Shown here: piece by piece, positions 24,191-34,814 of the stretch
Layout of the letters: every line of letters starts with the position of its first letter
Position numbering within the stretch: the stretch's first letter is position 1
Assembly: GCA_963693315.1 (NCBI GenBank)
Contig: OY856188.1
Span: forward strand, 200,607,619-200,671,618
Direction: 5' to 3'
Length of the DNA stretch: 64,000 bases
Origin: Diogma glabrata
Lineage: Eukaryota > Arthropoda > Insecta > Diptera > Cylindrotomidae
The notes under the pieces: generated by a model
Database searches by the model: none
Told to the model about the DNA's origin: nothing
Seen by the model: only the letters and a program-made list of their open reading frames with translations
Program-made: the position numbers and the translations under genes

Positions 24191-24800
24191 AAAGTTCCCA
24201 GTTGGTTTTTCTCGGGTTTCTAAAGTACTGGATGCTCTTTGGGTAGTGTTCTATGTTGAAACATATATAAGCATGATCAGACATAGAAGCTTCCTTCGAA
24301 ACATGCCAGTTTTTAATATGGTTAGTAGCGTTTATGTTAGTTAAAGTAAGGTCAAGGACCTCACCTCTGATTGCGTTTCTGAAGGTAAGCTCACTACCTT
24401 TGTTTGCAATAAATATATTGTTTAAATACAAAAATTGAAGCAGACGCTCGCCTTTTGTGTTAATGTTACTACTTCCCCACACGGTGTGATGAGCGTTAGC
24501 ATCACACGCTATTATGAGGTTGTAGTGGTTATTGTTGCAATACTTGATGAGTTTCTCTACCATTTCTGGTGGTGTCTCGTCCTCATCCCCCGGGAAGTAT
24601 GCAGAAGCTAAAATGAATTTACGAAATCCACCTTGAGGAAGATGAATTTCTATCTGGACCGTTGTAAGATCTCTACAGATAAATTCATTCAATAGAAATA
24701 TTTTCAGATGTTTGTTGAAAAGAATCGCGGTTCGCGGTCTTTCCACATCTGAGAAATAGATCAGTTTTGTATTTTTGTTTGACGATAGACCTTTTATTCT
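24191..24800 (-). pseudogene. LINE A ORF2, endonuclease fragment
   Basis: This is the APE-type endonuclease that nicks the target in LINE retrotransposition. Visible motifs are LASAYFPGDEDE, LIIACDANAHHTVWGSSN (catalytic Asp/Asn region), RLLQFLYLNNIFIANKG, RGEVLDLTLTN, and SMSDHAYICF (catalytic SDH). The frame ends in RNPRKTNWEL at 24191, where LINE B interrupts, and continues at 17480 with YTTYLHDNVN. The N-terminal residues (first Asn and Glu motifs) are lost to 5' truncation at 24800. No internal stop was seen in the fragment. Confidence 0.92.
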
Positions 24801-24813
24801 TGGGTGTATTCAT
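24801..24813. repeat. Target-site duplication of LINE A, right copy
   Basis: TGGGTGTATTCAT, exactly repeating 14472-14484. It marks the 5' end of LINE A and the point where copia RT resumes. Confidence 0.95.
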
Positions 24814-25385
24814 AGTATCACAGTAATCCATTCCGAATCGTTTTAAAATCATTTCTAAATAATTAGATTGATTAATAGTTCAAATACCTAATTTGGTGTT
24901 CCACTCAATTGTCATTCCAAGAAAATTTTTAACTTCATGTAGATCTTTCATTTCAAATTCCTTTAACATTAAGCTTTTTATGGTATTTATTTCACTTAGA
25001 TCATTTCCAATTGATAGTAGGTCATCAATGATTTTGTTCGTTTTATTGCAAAGACAATAATCATATTACGATCAAAAAATCCAATGTTTGTTATACATGT
25101 ACGGAATCGGTCGTTCCACATTCTTGAAGCTTCCTTGAGTCCATAAAGATTTTTGCAGTTTACGTACCAAATTTCCTTGTTGAAAACCCTCTGGTTGCTT
25201 CATAAAAATCTCTAGTTGCTTCATAAATTCATCTGCTTTTCCAGCTTCACTTTGTTTACGTTTAAAGATCCATTTACAACCTACAACTTTTCTTCCTTCA
25301 GGTAATGGTACTAAAATTCAAGTTCCATTCTTCTCTAATGGGTGCATTTCACGATTAATAGCTTCCATCCATTCCTTCGAATTAA
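24814..25385 (-). pseudogene. Copia reverse transcriptase, N-terminal and catalytic part
   Basis: The minus strand reads in broken frames as copia RT: KEWMEAINREMHPLEKNGTW, then LPEGRKVVGCKWIFKRKQ (the GCKWVFK-type motif), a disrupted middle, IIDDLLSIGND (the YVDDLL catalytic region, with the first residues altered), EVKNFLGMTIEWN, and ILKRFGMDYCDT running into the LINE A duplication. There are several frameshifts, stops and small deletions (the QLEIFMKQPEG region is repeated or rearranged). It is non-functional. The right side ends where a DNA transposon is inserted near 25390. Confidence 0.85.
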
Positions 25386-25389
25386 TATT

Positions 25390-26415
25390 TGGCGAAATTT
25401 ATTTTTTCGCGAAAAGTTCTTTTGTTTCGCGGAAAATGGTTTGTTTTGTTTTTTTATTCCTCATCAAATTAAAATGCCTCTAAATTCAATAGCAAAGAAG
25501 CTAGGAGGTCGCGGTTTTTTTTATTTGATTTATAAGATTGTGTTTTAAAACGGGTGAACATTTGACAAAGATTACTTTGATACTCTTGACGCTATTCCTT
25601 TACAAAGTCAATTTTTAGTTAAAATTTAAAAAAAATAGTACTTTGCTTTCCATTATTTCAAAAACGGTGATATACGTCATAATTTTTTTTTCAATGGAAA
25701 TGTTCCTTGAAATGTCAACTTGAAAGTAGCTTTGGTTAAAACCAAAAATTTCAAGACCATCTTGAGCTAGCTCTTAAAATTAAAACTTCAAAATTTTATT
25801 TTGAGCTTGAATCAATCAATTTTAACTTAAATAACCTCGTAATAAAACACAAAAGAAATTATTAATAAAAATTATTAAGTTATTTTTATTTATTAAAGAT
25901 AATTTTCAATATGTCCACCCTCATTCGCCATACACATTTCCATTCTTCTTTGGAAAACTTGAGAGATACTTCTTGTTTGAGATAACTGAAGTGGATTATA
26001 CTGGTTTTAACCAAAGTAACTTTCAAGTTGACATTTCAAGGAACAATTCCATTGAAAAAAAAATTATGACGTATATCACCGTTTTTAAAATAATGGAAAG
26101 CAAAGTATTATTTTTTTTAAATTTTAACTTAAAATTGACTTTGTAAAAGAATAGCGTCAAAAGTATCAAAGTAATCTTTGTCAGATGTTCACCCATTTTA
26201 AAACACAAACTTGTAAATCAAAAAAAAGAAATTGCGACCTCCTAGCTTCTTTGCTATTGAATTTAGAGGCATTTTAATTTGATAAGGAATAAAAAAACAA
26301 AACAAACCGTTTTCCGCGAAACAAAAGAACTATTCGAAAAATGCTTGAACAAAAGTTGTTAGCGCCACACCAAGGTATCCCCAGTTAACCGGTGGGACAA
26401 CTTTCGTGGGACACC
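25390..26415 (-). mobile_element. Fold-back DNA transposon, internally deleted, with ~350-bp inverted repeats
   Basis: The sequence 25393-25740 is repeated in reverse at about 26000-26345 with few changes. Landmarks are TTTGTTTCGCGGAAAA versus TTTTCCGCGAAACAAA, and AAAAACGGTGATATACGTCA versus TGACGTATATCACCGTTTTT. Between the arms, minus strand 25902-25973 encodes FQRRMEMCMANEGGHIENY, which looks like the C terminus of an IS630/Tc1-related insect transposase (the CI..NGGHIE motif). The right flank ends with GGGACACCCTGTATA, a common terminus of such elements. The catalytic DDE region is absent. It is inserted between copia RT and integrase. Confidence 0.75.
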
Positions 26416-26840
26416 CTGTATATGCAACAACAAAGTGAGTGTATCATCGAGAAACGTAAGTAAATACCGTTGTCCATTCCATGACGTTGGTGTAATGGGT
26501 CCAAAAATATCGCTGTATATCAGTTCTAATTTTCGAGATGATCTTTTTCCATCAGTTGCAAGAAATTTGTTTTGTTTGCTTACCAAGGATACAAGATTCA
26601 CAGAAAATTGATACATTAGTTCATAATATTTCTAAACCGTCCACCATAGTATTCGATAATAACATTTTAACATCAGCAGCCAAATTCTGTAACTGTGAAG
26701 CGGTGAAGTGATAAAAATTTCTTCGTTTCTTTTCATTAAAAAACTTATCACTTCACCGCTTCACAATTACAGAATTTGGCTGCAGCTTTATTAAGATGTC
26801 CAAGTTTTCGATGCCAAAGTTCTAAATTTTTACTTCACCA
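26416..26840 (-). pseudogene. Copia GAG-pre-integrase and start of integrase
   Basis: On the minus strand the order is ELWHRKLGHLNK (pre-integrase His-His motif), an inserted inverted repeat, FCESCILGKQTK (the Cys-Cys part of the zinc-binding motif), and after a frameshift LELIYSDIFGPITPTSWNGQ then RYLLTFLDDT (start of the integrase core with its first Asp). The rest of integrase is missing, replaced by the fold-back transposon and a deletion. Integrase would insert the cDNA; this one cannot. Confidence 0.88.
26676..26783. repeat. 39-bp inverted repeat inside copia pre-integrase
   Basis: The left arm 26676-26714 starts GCAGCCAAATTCTGTAA. The right arm 26745-26783 is its reverse complement with one mismatch, around a ~30-bp A/T-rich loop. 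Only one arm fits the copia frame, so the other arose as a local inverted duplication. Confidence 0.9.
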
Positions 26841-28610
26841 CAATTTTAAATTGTGTGAAGTAATGCAATCTATCGCGAAAAAAAAATTCTTACATACCCA
26901 AAATTTTGTTTTTTCTTTTGTTTTAGACCATCCTCTATCTAAATAGCCAATAAAAATTTTGGTGTACGTTTGTGTGTGGGTGGGTGGACTTTTTGCATAG
27001 GATCTTGATGAAACTTTGGCAAATGATACAGGTTCACTTGAAAATGGAAAATCTGGATTCATTTCAAATTTGGGCAAAATGGCGGGGGGTCTCCAGAACA
27101 CCTCTAAGTTTAAATCTTGGATAACTTCTAATCCCGGACTATGATCTTACTGAAACTTAGTGTATAAGGTTTTAGTACAGTTCCCAATATTTCTGCATAC
27201 CAACTTCCGGTTTTTCACTTCCGGTTAAAAAGTTTTTTTTCCAGGTGTTTATCCCTACTGTAGCCTACAATTACCGATCGATTTTCATGAAACGTTGGTA
27301 AAAGCTTTCAAGTAACATGAGAAAGATTTTATCAGCTTTTGTAGTACATTGGAATGGCAAAGAACTGATCAGTTTTTAAGCGATAGTGAATAAAATGGTG
27401 TGGGGTCCATGGAGCACCTGTTTTTTTGGAAGCTCTATAACATCTGTAACTGATAATTGAATTGAATGAAACTAGGTACATGAGTATTTAGTACGGTTCA
27501 CAATAGTTCTGCAATCCCAACTTCCGGTTTTTCACTTCCGGCAAAAAATTTTTTTTGTACTACTTTTGAAGGTTTTTCAGTGTCTTTATGCACACTACAG
27601 CCTAAAATAATGAAGTGATTATGATGAAACATATGAAAAAGGTTCTAATTAGTGTGAGAAGATAGTTATCATCTTTTGGGACACATTGATCAAAGTGGCT
27701 GGGGTCTACCATACAAATGCTGACTTTTCACACTTTGTTTTTAAAGTTTGTTGGGTCGGGAGCATACAGACTTCCTGCATTAATTTATTTTAATGACACT
27801 TTGAAAACAGATGGAGACTTAAATAACAAAGAACTGATTACTTGGACAATATTGGAATAAGTGGTAGGGGTCCTGCCAATGTTTGTTGGGAGCACACAGT
27901 ATTCGTTCGTAAACGAATTTTGATGACACTTTGGAAAAAGATGCAAACATTTATGGCAAGGAACTGATTAGTTTTTGACCGATAGTGAACAAAGTGGTGG
28001 GGGTGTCCCATACACCTGTTTTTTTTGAAAGCTCAATAACATCTGTACCTGATAATCGAATTGGATGAAACTTAGTTCATGAGCATTAAGTACGGTTCAC
28101 AACAGTTCTGCATCCCAACTTGCGGTTTTTCACTTCCGGTAAAAATTTTTTTTTGGAAATTTTCAATTTTTTTCAGTGTGTTTATACACACTACAGCCTA
28201 CAATAATGAAGTAATTATGATGAAACTTATGGAAAAGATTCCAATTAGTGTGAGAAGATAATTACCATATTTTGGGACACATTAATCATTAATCAAAGTG
28301 GCGCATCAAAAAGATGCAAATAGGTATGGCAAGGAACTGATTAGTTTTTTAGCGATAGCAAACAAAGTGGTAGGGTGTCCTCCGAGCACCTGTTATTTTG
28401 GAAGCTCAATAACATCTGTACCTGATAATCGAATTGGATTAATCTTGGTACATAAACATTTAGTACGGTCACAACAGTTCTGCATCCTAACTTTTTTTTT
28501 TTACTTTTTCTCGTACAACAGAATTTATGTTTGTTGGGATACTACTGCTTTCTTTAATATTTTTATAATTAGAACTACGAAGTATTTAACATTGGTTAGC
28601 TTTTAATTAA
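26841..28610. repeat. Diverged repeat block inserted in copia
   Basis: The phrase CAACTTCCGGTTTTTCACTT, followed by CCGG and a T run, recurs near 27195, 27512 and 28106 (there TTGCGG), with a damaged fourth copy near 28485. Each is preceded by TTAGTACGGTTCACAA-like sequence. Other phrases (AAGTGGTGGGGGTC, CACACTACAGCCTA, AGTGTGAGAAGATA) also recur at irregular spacing of 320-600 bp. It has no coding potential. It separates copia protease from pre-integrase. Confidence 0.75.
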
Positions 28611-29973
28611 AGTATTTGATGGATATTAGCTCTTTGTATTTCCAGAACACTATGTTTCCAGAGCTGTGCTGAAGTCAGCCTATGCATCAGCGTCGCAATA
28701 TTTATTTGTGGTAATTCCCCTTGCTATTCCAGCAAAATTCCGTTGAACATTCGCACAAAATTCATACATGGCGCCTTTTCTAACACCTTTAATTAATAAA
28801 ACATTCGTTTTATTTGATTCCGATTTCAAAACTTTTCCAAATCCACTTTCATGCCAGCGATTTCTACTCGATGAATTGAAATAAATTTGCTGTCACACCT
28901 CGAACATATAGAACATTAGTAAATAAACATTCGTTTTCTTTACCGACCACATTCACAATAGCTCGAATCGTACCAATCTTCGTTGCTTTTAAGATAACGT
29001 TGTCTTTAGCAACAGTGATATTATACGATCGATCAAGTGTTTTTGAATCCTCGAAATATTGTTTCGAATTGACCATATGTTCTGAAGCACCAGAATCCAT
29101 GTACCATTTCATGTGATCACTGACGTTCTTACTTGCAAAACAACACATTTCAAATTCTTTTCCAATGTTAGCGTCGCTAATACCAGTAAGCTTTCCAGTT
29201 TCTAGTTCACAGTGCATATACATGCAATTTTCACGAACACAGTCGTGATTTTCAGCCATATAGACATAGCCTTCGTTCTCCGCTTTATTTACGTTCTCCG
29301 CCACGTTTGCTTTGTCATTTGCTGTTTTCTCCTTTTGTTCAGCTTTTTGTATTTATAGCTATCCGCTATTTTATGTCCAGATTTATAACAATGCTGACAT
29401 TTAAATTTCTTTCCATGCATTGCAACTGCATTTTCACATTTCGATGACGAATCTTCATATAAACAGAATTTTCTTTTGTTTTCCGCATCCAAAAGTCGAC
29501 TTTAACAAATCCGATGTCCTATTTATCTAATCCCATTGTTTTTATGGCCGCTACTACGATGATATATGAGTTCGGCAATGTGAGCAAAAGATGACAAATG
29601 ATATCTAACTTTTCCAATGACGCTCCTGTTGATTTCAACTCGCGACAAATATTGTCAAATATCAGAAAATGTTTTTCAAACTGTCATGCTCCGAACATTT
29701 TAACGTTTACTTTTCCATTCAAATGTCAATTTTAATGCACAAATTATTTCTCTCGACGATCCCTTTTCCTTAATATACTCCAAATGGCTGTCAGCAATTC
29801 TCCGAACGATCAATGATTTGATTTATGTGAATTTAAACTAAAACTGCCAACTAAAATTGGTAGCCATTTTGCAAAAGTCCATGTTCATCCAGAACAGTCT
29901 CTAGTCGAAACTTCTAATTATCAAAATTTTTACCGTCAAATAATGCTTCACGAGATTTTTCTTCATCTGCCAT
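28611..29973 (-). pseudogene. Copia gag and protease region
   Basis: The polyprotein start MADEEKSREALFDGKNFDN is at 29973 (minus strand); the conserved Trp that should follow is a TAG stop. A zinc knuckle is at ~29375-29420: CQHCYKSGHKIADS, where the last Cys of CX2CX4HX4C is Ser. The protease is at 28870-29110 with KWYMDSGASEHMVN (catalytic DSGA), then ITVAKDNVILKATKIGTI and NVLYVRGVTANLF. A further piece to about 28620 reads as GFGKVLKSESNKTNVLLIKG. Frameshifts separate gag pieces between 29.5 and 29.97 kb. It is inactive; the role was capsid and polyprotein processing. Confidence 0.9.
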
Positions 29974-29979
29974 TTTAAA

Positions 29980-29994
29980 CTGGGGCCGTAACCT
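29980..29994 (-). promoter_or_regulatory. Copia primer-binding site, initiator tRNA-Met half type
   Basis: Just after the right LTR, the minus strand reads GGTTACGGCCCCAG. Drosophila copia primes from an internal cut end of initiator tRNA-Met with GGTTATGGGCCCAG; 12 of 14 bases agree. The gag ATG follows 6 nt further on. Confidence 0.75.
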
Positions 29995-30162
29995 GATGAT
30001 ATATGTAAAGATAGTGATGATGAATAAATGAAATACGAGTTATACGTTTGTATCAATCGAGAGATGTTTTTAATTCTAACTAACAAAATGTAAAATACTT
30101 TAGTATTGTCAAAATGACATTTAGTACAAATAAAATGAGTTCATTTAATTGATATTATAACA
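29995..30162 (-). repeat. Copia 5' LTR (about 168 bp)
   Basis: On the minus strand it starts TGTTATAATATCA, ends in ATCATCA, and abuts the primer-binding site. It shares several phrases with the remnant at 13665-13740. The length is shorter than Drosophila copia (276 bp). Boundaries are inferred from TG...CA ends. Confidence 0.7.
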
Positions 30163-32761
30163 TGTCTTTTGAAGATAATGTTTGTAGACAAACTCTCTGA
30201 GTATGATTTCGATATTATTGTGGTCCACACCATAGTATTTGTAGTGTACCTATAAAGGTATTTCCAAGAAAACTGTGACTACCTAGCATGTGAAGCACAC
30301 AATTTTCTAGATTTCGATATTTTGGCCATTCCGAAATTCTTAGTGCAGAAAAAGTAGTAATATTTATAGACAATTACAAGGGTTAAAACAGTGTTTTTGG
30401 TCTATCATTCCCATCAATTTCATTAAAATAAAACAAGTGTAATATATCAGTCATAGCTCCAAACCCATTATCCAATAAAAAAACAACAAACTGCAATAAT
30501 ATAATAAATTTAACATAATTATATACAGCAATAATAATCTTGTAGAACAATTTTTCTTAAAATAATGTTCTTTCTATAAAATCACTTAAAATCTTGTTAC
30601 AACATAATTAATTCCATAATTCCAGAAAATATTCTTAAGATAATAATCTAAAATAACAAATCATCTCTTTATCATAATTTTTAACGATTACAAAATTTAA
30701 TAAAACAAACTATTATAAAATGAAGACAAACTAGTTAAGATTAAGAAAATGTAAATTATGTATAAGAAATAGGTCATGCACTAATATTACCGCGATTTAG
30801 ATTATTTTAAAATTGTTGTAATAATAGCTGGATGAAAACAAAAAAATTATTTAAGAAAATTATTCTTAGCAGCTTTTTTTACTATGTCATAAATATTTTA
30901 ACATATCGTAATGCGTATAAGAATGCCAAACATTTTTGATGAAATGACGGTTATCGTTTTTTGTTGTTGAATTTTGTAATAAATTTCGAAAACCAAAAAA
31001 AATTTTCTATTTCCTAATACGATTAGCTGTTGTTTTGTTACAAATTATGATCGCATATACCAAACACTTAATTCATATAAATTTATTACGATTTATAATT
31101 TTGCAATAATAAATTAAATTTATTTAATTATAACTGCCAACAGATGTTGCATTTGAAATAAAACATAGCACTTGACCTTAGTTAAATTAATTACGAATAT
31201 TAAGATCGTGATTACACTTTTAATTTTTAAACGTTGTTTTTCATGTTTTAAGCTTGATCTAAAAGCTAACTTATAATATATGCCGCTGTTTTTATTCCCT
31301 AAGTTGTCGTTCTGGAACACAATTGCTCTTTCTGGAAGTTAAATTATTTTAAGCTACTGCACAAATAGATCGATTTTTCTTCATTTTATTGTTCTTAATA
31401 AAATATTTATTTAACGATTATGGATTGTATTGAATCATAAATTTTAATTATTGAATATCAAATATTTATATAAAGCAAACAAGTATATTTGTACAATTTA
31501 TTCATAAATCATTTAGTTAATTAAATATTCTACCATAAAAAGGAAACAGTCTAGTTAAAGAACTTTAAATAGGTTGCTTGAAAGTTTAGATATATAATTG
31601 TTGATTTCAATGCTTAAAACTGTAGTCAAACATTCAGGAGATTATTTGGCTATAAACAAGGAAAGTGAAAAAATCCATTGATATTTAATGCCGGAAAAGA
31701 ATGTAATTAAAGTTACAAATATTTGAGCAAATTTGTCGAACATTTGTTCTTTTCTTTTATCTTTTCCTTGCTTTTTTGTGGTTTTTCCTATTTCTTTCAT
31801 TTATAGTATTTGAAAATTGTATCATTCTTTTCGTCCTTCATTATTATCTTATTTTTCTCATTTCAGTGTTTTATTATTAATATTTTTTACTTTCATTTTT
31901 ATTATTACTGTAACCTTTCAAATTTTCTTTTGATTTCGATTCTTAATTTAGTTGTTGCTAAATTTTTCTTTTTATTTATTATTTTATATTTTGTATCTAC
32001 CGCTTTTATTCCTATTGTCCCAACTTGACAGATTTGGTTCGTGTTTTGATAGTCTTGATCTTAACATGATACTGATAGCTTTAGAACGTGTAGTTCCTTT
32101 TTTCTAGTAAAGTTTATAAACCAGATAAAGAACTGTTTTTAATTTATTAAGAAAAATATCTTGTGAAACAATTATACATATAGCAAAGCTATAAGTTGTT
32201 GACTGGGTGCTTCAGCCCAAATTTATTTTTCTGATTTAAAAAGTTATTTTTTTTTTGGATTATAGTCCTATTTAGAGAGTAATGTGTATACAAAACTTTT
32301 TCAGTTTGTTGTCTATTTGATATTCTGGTGCCAGACAAAATAACCAACCACTTTTGTTTCGTTATTCCTTTTCACGAAAAAGCTGCCAATTTTAGTTAGT
32401 GTTACATGTTCGTCAACTTCAGCAATTTTTGTTTAACAAGAAATACATGTAAATAAACCAAACTATTGCCGTGACTGTTTTTATAAATCTAGGAACCATC
32501 AACTGTATAGTAGCTACAAATATATTTTCATGAGAATAATTTAATATTTCCAACTAAAAAAACATATATTTTTTATTGCGACAATCTTGTAAAACAAAGT
32601 ATGTAGTTAGACAATATAATACAAGAAATATTTAATGCCATCAAAACACCACGAAACCAAGCTATAAAATTAAAACATTTAAAAATCAATCATTATAATA
32701 ATACAATATTATTAATAGTTTAGAACGTCATTAGGCTTATAAATTTTAAAAATCTATGTTA
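30163..32761. other. A+T-rich non-coding DNA
   Basis: No coding sequence, RNA gene or repeat could be supported. Open frames near 31.1-31.3 and 31.8-32.0 kb are Phe/Ile/Leu-rich low-complexity translations. Confidence 0.5.
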
Positions 32762-33239
32762 CTGGGAACCAGTGGCGGATTAAGAGTTCAGGGGGCCCTA
32801 GTGCGGGTAAAGTTTTGGGGGCCCTTTATCCTCATTTTCCAAAACTTATTACTAAATAAAACGGTCATCAGCTTCGAAAAAAACCCTAGTAAATTAAAGT
32901 ATTTTCAAAAATTCATCAAAAATGAATGCTAACAGAACTGATTTTTTGATGATTCAAAACTGCATGTCTGAAATCAGAACTGCGAAAAACGATAACAATT
33001 ACACCCTTAAAAAATCTCTGAAATAGAGTATATACAATGTGTATCATGAATTGATTCTCTAGTTCAAACGATACTCTTGCAGCAGTTTTTAACTATGGGT
33101 TCCATTTTTCCTCAGATTCTCAAATAAATAATTCCAAATAAAATTTTCGATTTCTCTATTTTGCAATCTAAAAGCAATAATCTATTCGAATATTTTAAAT
33201 AAAGATATATAATTTATAAAGAAAATAAATAAAAAACAA

Positions 33240-33745
33240 AAGTTTTAATTCCGAACTTCCTTTCTTAAAAGAGCATAGTGAAAAATATGGCAACAAAGGA
33301 AATGGTATGCGACATCTGAAGCAAACTTAATGAAATGATAAAAGTGATTGTTATTGGGATATTTTTATGAAGAACGTCGTACCTCTCAAGCACAATATGT
33401 GACGAATTTATTACCACCATGGGGCAAGAAATTAAAAATCGTATTGCAGCCGTCGTCATTGACACAGTTTATTATTCGATTAGTGTTGACTCCACTCTGG
33501 ATGTAAGTCATTCGGATTAATTGGCTTTTTGCATTCGATATGTAAAAGATGGTAAAATCAATGAACGATTAGTTGCTTTTATTCCAATTGAGAGTCAAAC
33601 ATAAGAGTATCTTTTTGGTATCGTTTAAAAATTCCTCGAAGAAAACAAAATTGACATACAAAATTGCAGAGACAGTCATATGACAACGCAAACAATATGG
33701 CCGGAATTAGTGGCGGTTTTCAAGAGTTGATTCGATTGTTGTAAG
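33240..33745 (+). pseudogene. Second, diverged copy of the hAT DUF4371-like region
   Basis: In broken frames it reads EHSEKYGNKGNG, then a serial match to 35340-35700: compare CAAGCACAATATGTGACGAA here with CAAGCACAATTTGTGAAGAA at 35377, and YYSISVDSTLDVSHSD-like here with YYSFSVDSTQDVSHTD there. It lies upstream of the TTF region of hAT-2, out of order, so it comes from a related but separate copy, or a rearrangement. There are many stops. Confidence 0.8.
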
Positions 33746-34800
33746 GATTGTTGTAAAGATTGTTTGTAAAGATTGTTGATTATTTTTTTTTATTTCAATG
33801 AAATTAGGCTCGATGTCAATACTGTTACCGTTACCGTTCCCAGCTGAACGATAACTTTTCAAAATGAAAGTAGTCAATAACATATTTACATCGAGAGTAG
33901 TGGTTCCAAAATTTCCGTTTTGCCAATACTGACAAAGTTTCTCACGTTACCGGTGTAGTACCGATACCCTAGAAAATAGAATAACTAAAACACTTTTTTT
34001 AGAAAAGTTATTGAAATAAATATAAACAAAATATTTAAATTAGACTTTAGTCAGATTTATTTTATTTCAATTAGTAAAAAGAATACTTTTAATTATTATT
34101 TTCAGTAAACAAACACACAAACAATTTTATAAAGATTAGTGTTGCAATAAACTTTTAATAGAATTTCAATAAATTTTCAAAAAATATTCTTCTATCTATC
34201 TTCTTCTATCTTCGATCTTCTTCTATATAAATAAAAATGTAAATGTTCGTTTGTTCAAAATAGGTAATCTCCTTAAGTACTGGATCGATTCCTTTGAAAT
34301 TTGGACGATTAGTTGCATTTCAATAAAGGCGGGGTTTTACATGATTTTTTTTAGCCGTATATGTTTCATAACATAGGCTGTCAACAAGTACAAGTTTTTT
34401 ACCTGTTGTATTCTCAATTAACTCAATGTTATGGTCGAGTTTCACTTCATGCTTAATTTGATCGATTAGTTTTGTATAGTGATCAGCTCATAGATTATTT
34501 TGTGTCCTCTTTTCGGTAGGACTGTCCTCCTTTGGAGCAAGAAGGTCCTCCGTTCTCATTTACTATAAAGATGTCCTCTTTATTCGTTTTATTTATTTTA
34601 TCAATGAATTTTATTTTTAAATTAAAACATGCTTCTCTGTCGGAAGAGTAAAACGTCGTATTGCTTTCGTGTTTAATGAATTTTATTTTCTTACAAATTT
34701 GCAATGCTCATTGCTCGCTCACATTGTAAACTTTTGATCGAAAATAAACTAGTTCATTAAACATCTCAACCATAAAGTACTATTATACAGTTAGCTTCTT
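33746..34800. repeat. Mixed repeats inside hAT-2, including a Helitron-like 5' end
   Basis: At 34222 TCTATATAAATAAAAATGTA resembles the TC-starting 5' end common to arthropod Helitrons, followed by a GATCGATTCCTTTGAAATTT phrase typical of those repeats. At 34495-34580 GGACTGTCCTCC and GGTCCTCC motifs suggest the end of yet another hAT-like element. Triplicated AAGATTGTT units occur near 33730-33780. None has coding capacity; class assignments are tentative. Confidence 0.4.
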
Positions 34801-34814
34801 AGGTGTCTTTGCGT

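Larger units (their letters stand above)
14485..24800 (-). mobile_element. LINE A: RNase H-bearing non-LTR element (I/LOA/R1-like), 5'-truncated, interrupted
   Basis: The poly-A tail is at the left (T run 14484-14497) and the 5' truncation at 24800, with a 13-bp target duplication on both sides. Net of the 6.7-kb insertion at 17487-24190 it is about 3.6 kb: the C-terminal two thirds of an endonuclease, RT, RNase H and a Cys/His-like end. Having RNase H after RT points to the I/LOA/R1-type LINEs rather than Jockey or CR1; the exact clade needs a tree. It sits inside copia RT. Confidence 0.92.
13665..30162 (-). mobile_element. Ty1/copia retrotransposon, 5' end at right, split by nested insertions
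   Basis: Read from right to left the parts are in canonical copia order: LTR (29995-30162), primer-binding site, gag start (29973), CCHC knuckle, protease, GAG-pre-integrase, integrase start, reverse transcriptase, RNase H, and an LTR remnant at 13665-13740. The two LTR pieces share GTATCAATCGAGAGATGTTT. Insertions separate the parts: a repeat block at 26.84-28.6 kb, a DNA transposon at 25.39-26.4 kb, and the LINE nest at 14.485-24.800 kb. Most of integrase is missing, and stops and frameshifts are common, so it is dead. The left LTR is cut by repeat G copy 2, and the true outer end may be near 9827. Confidence 0.9.
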
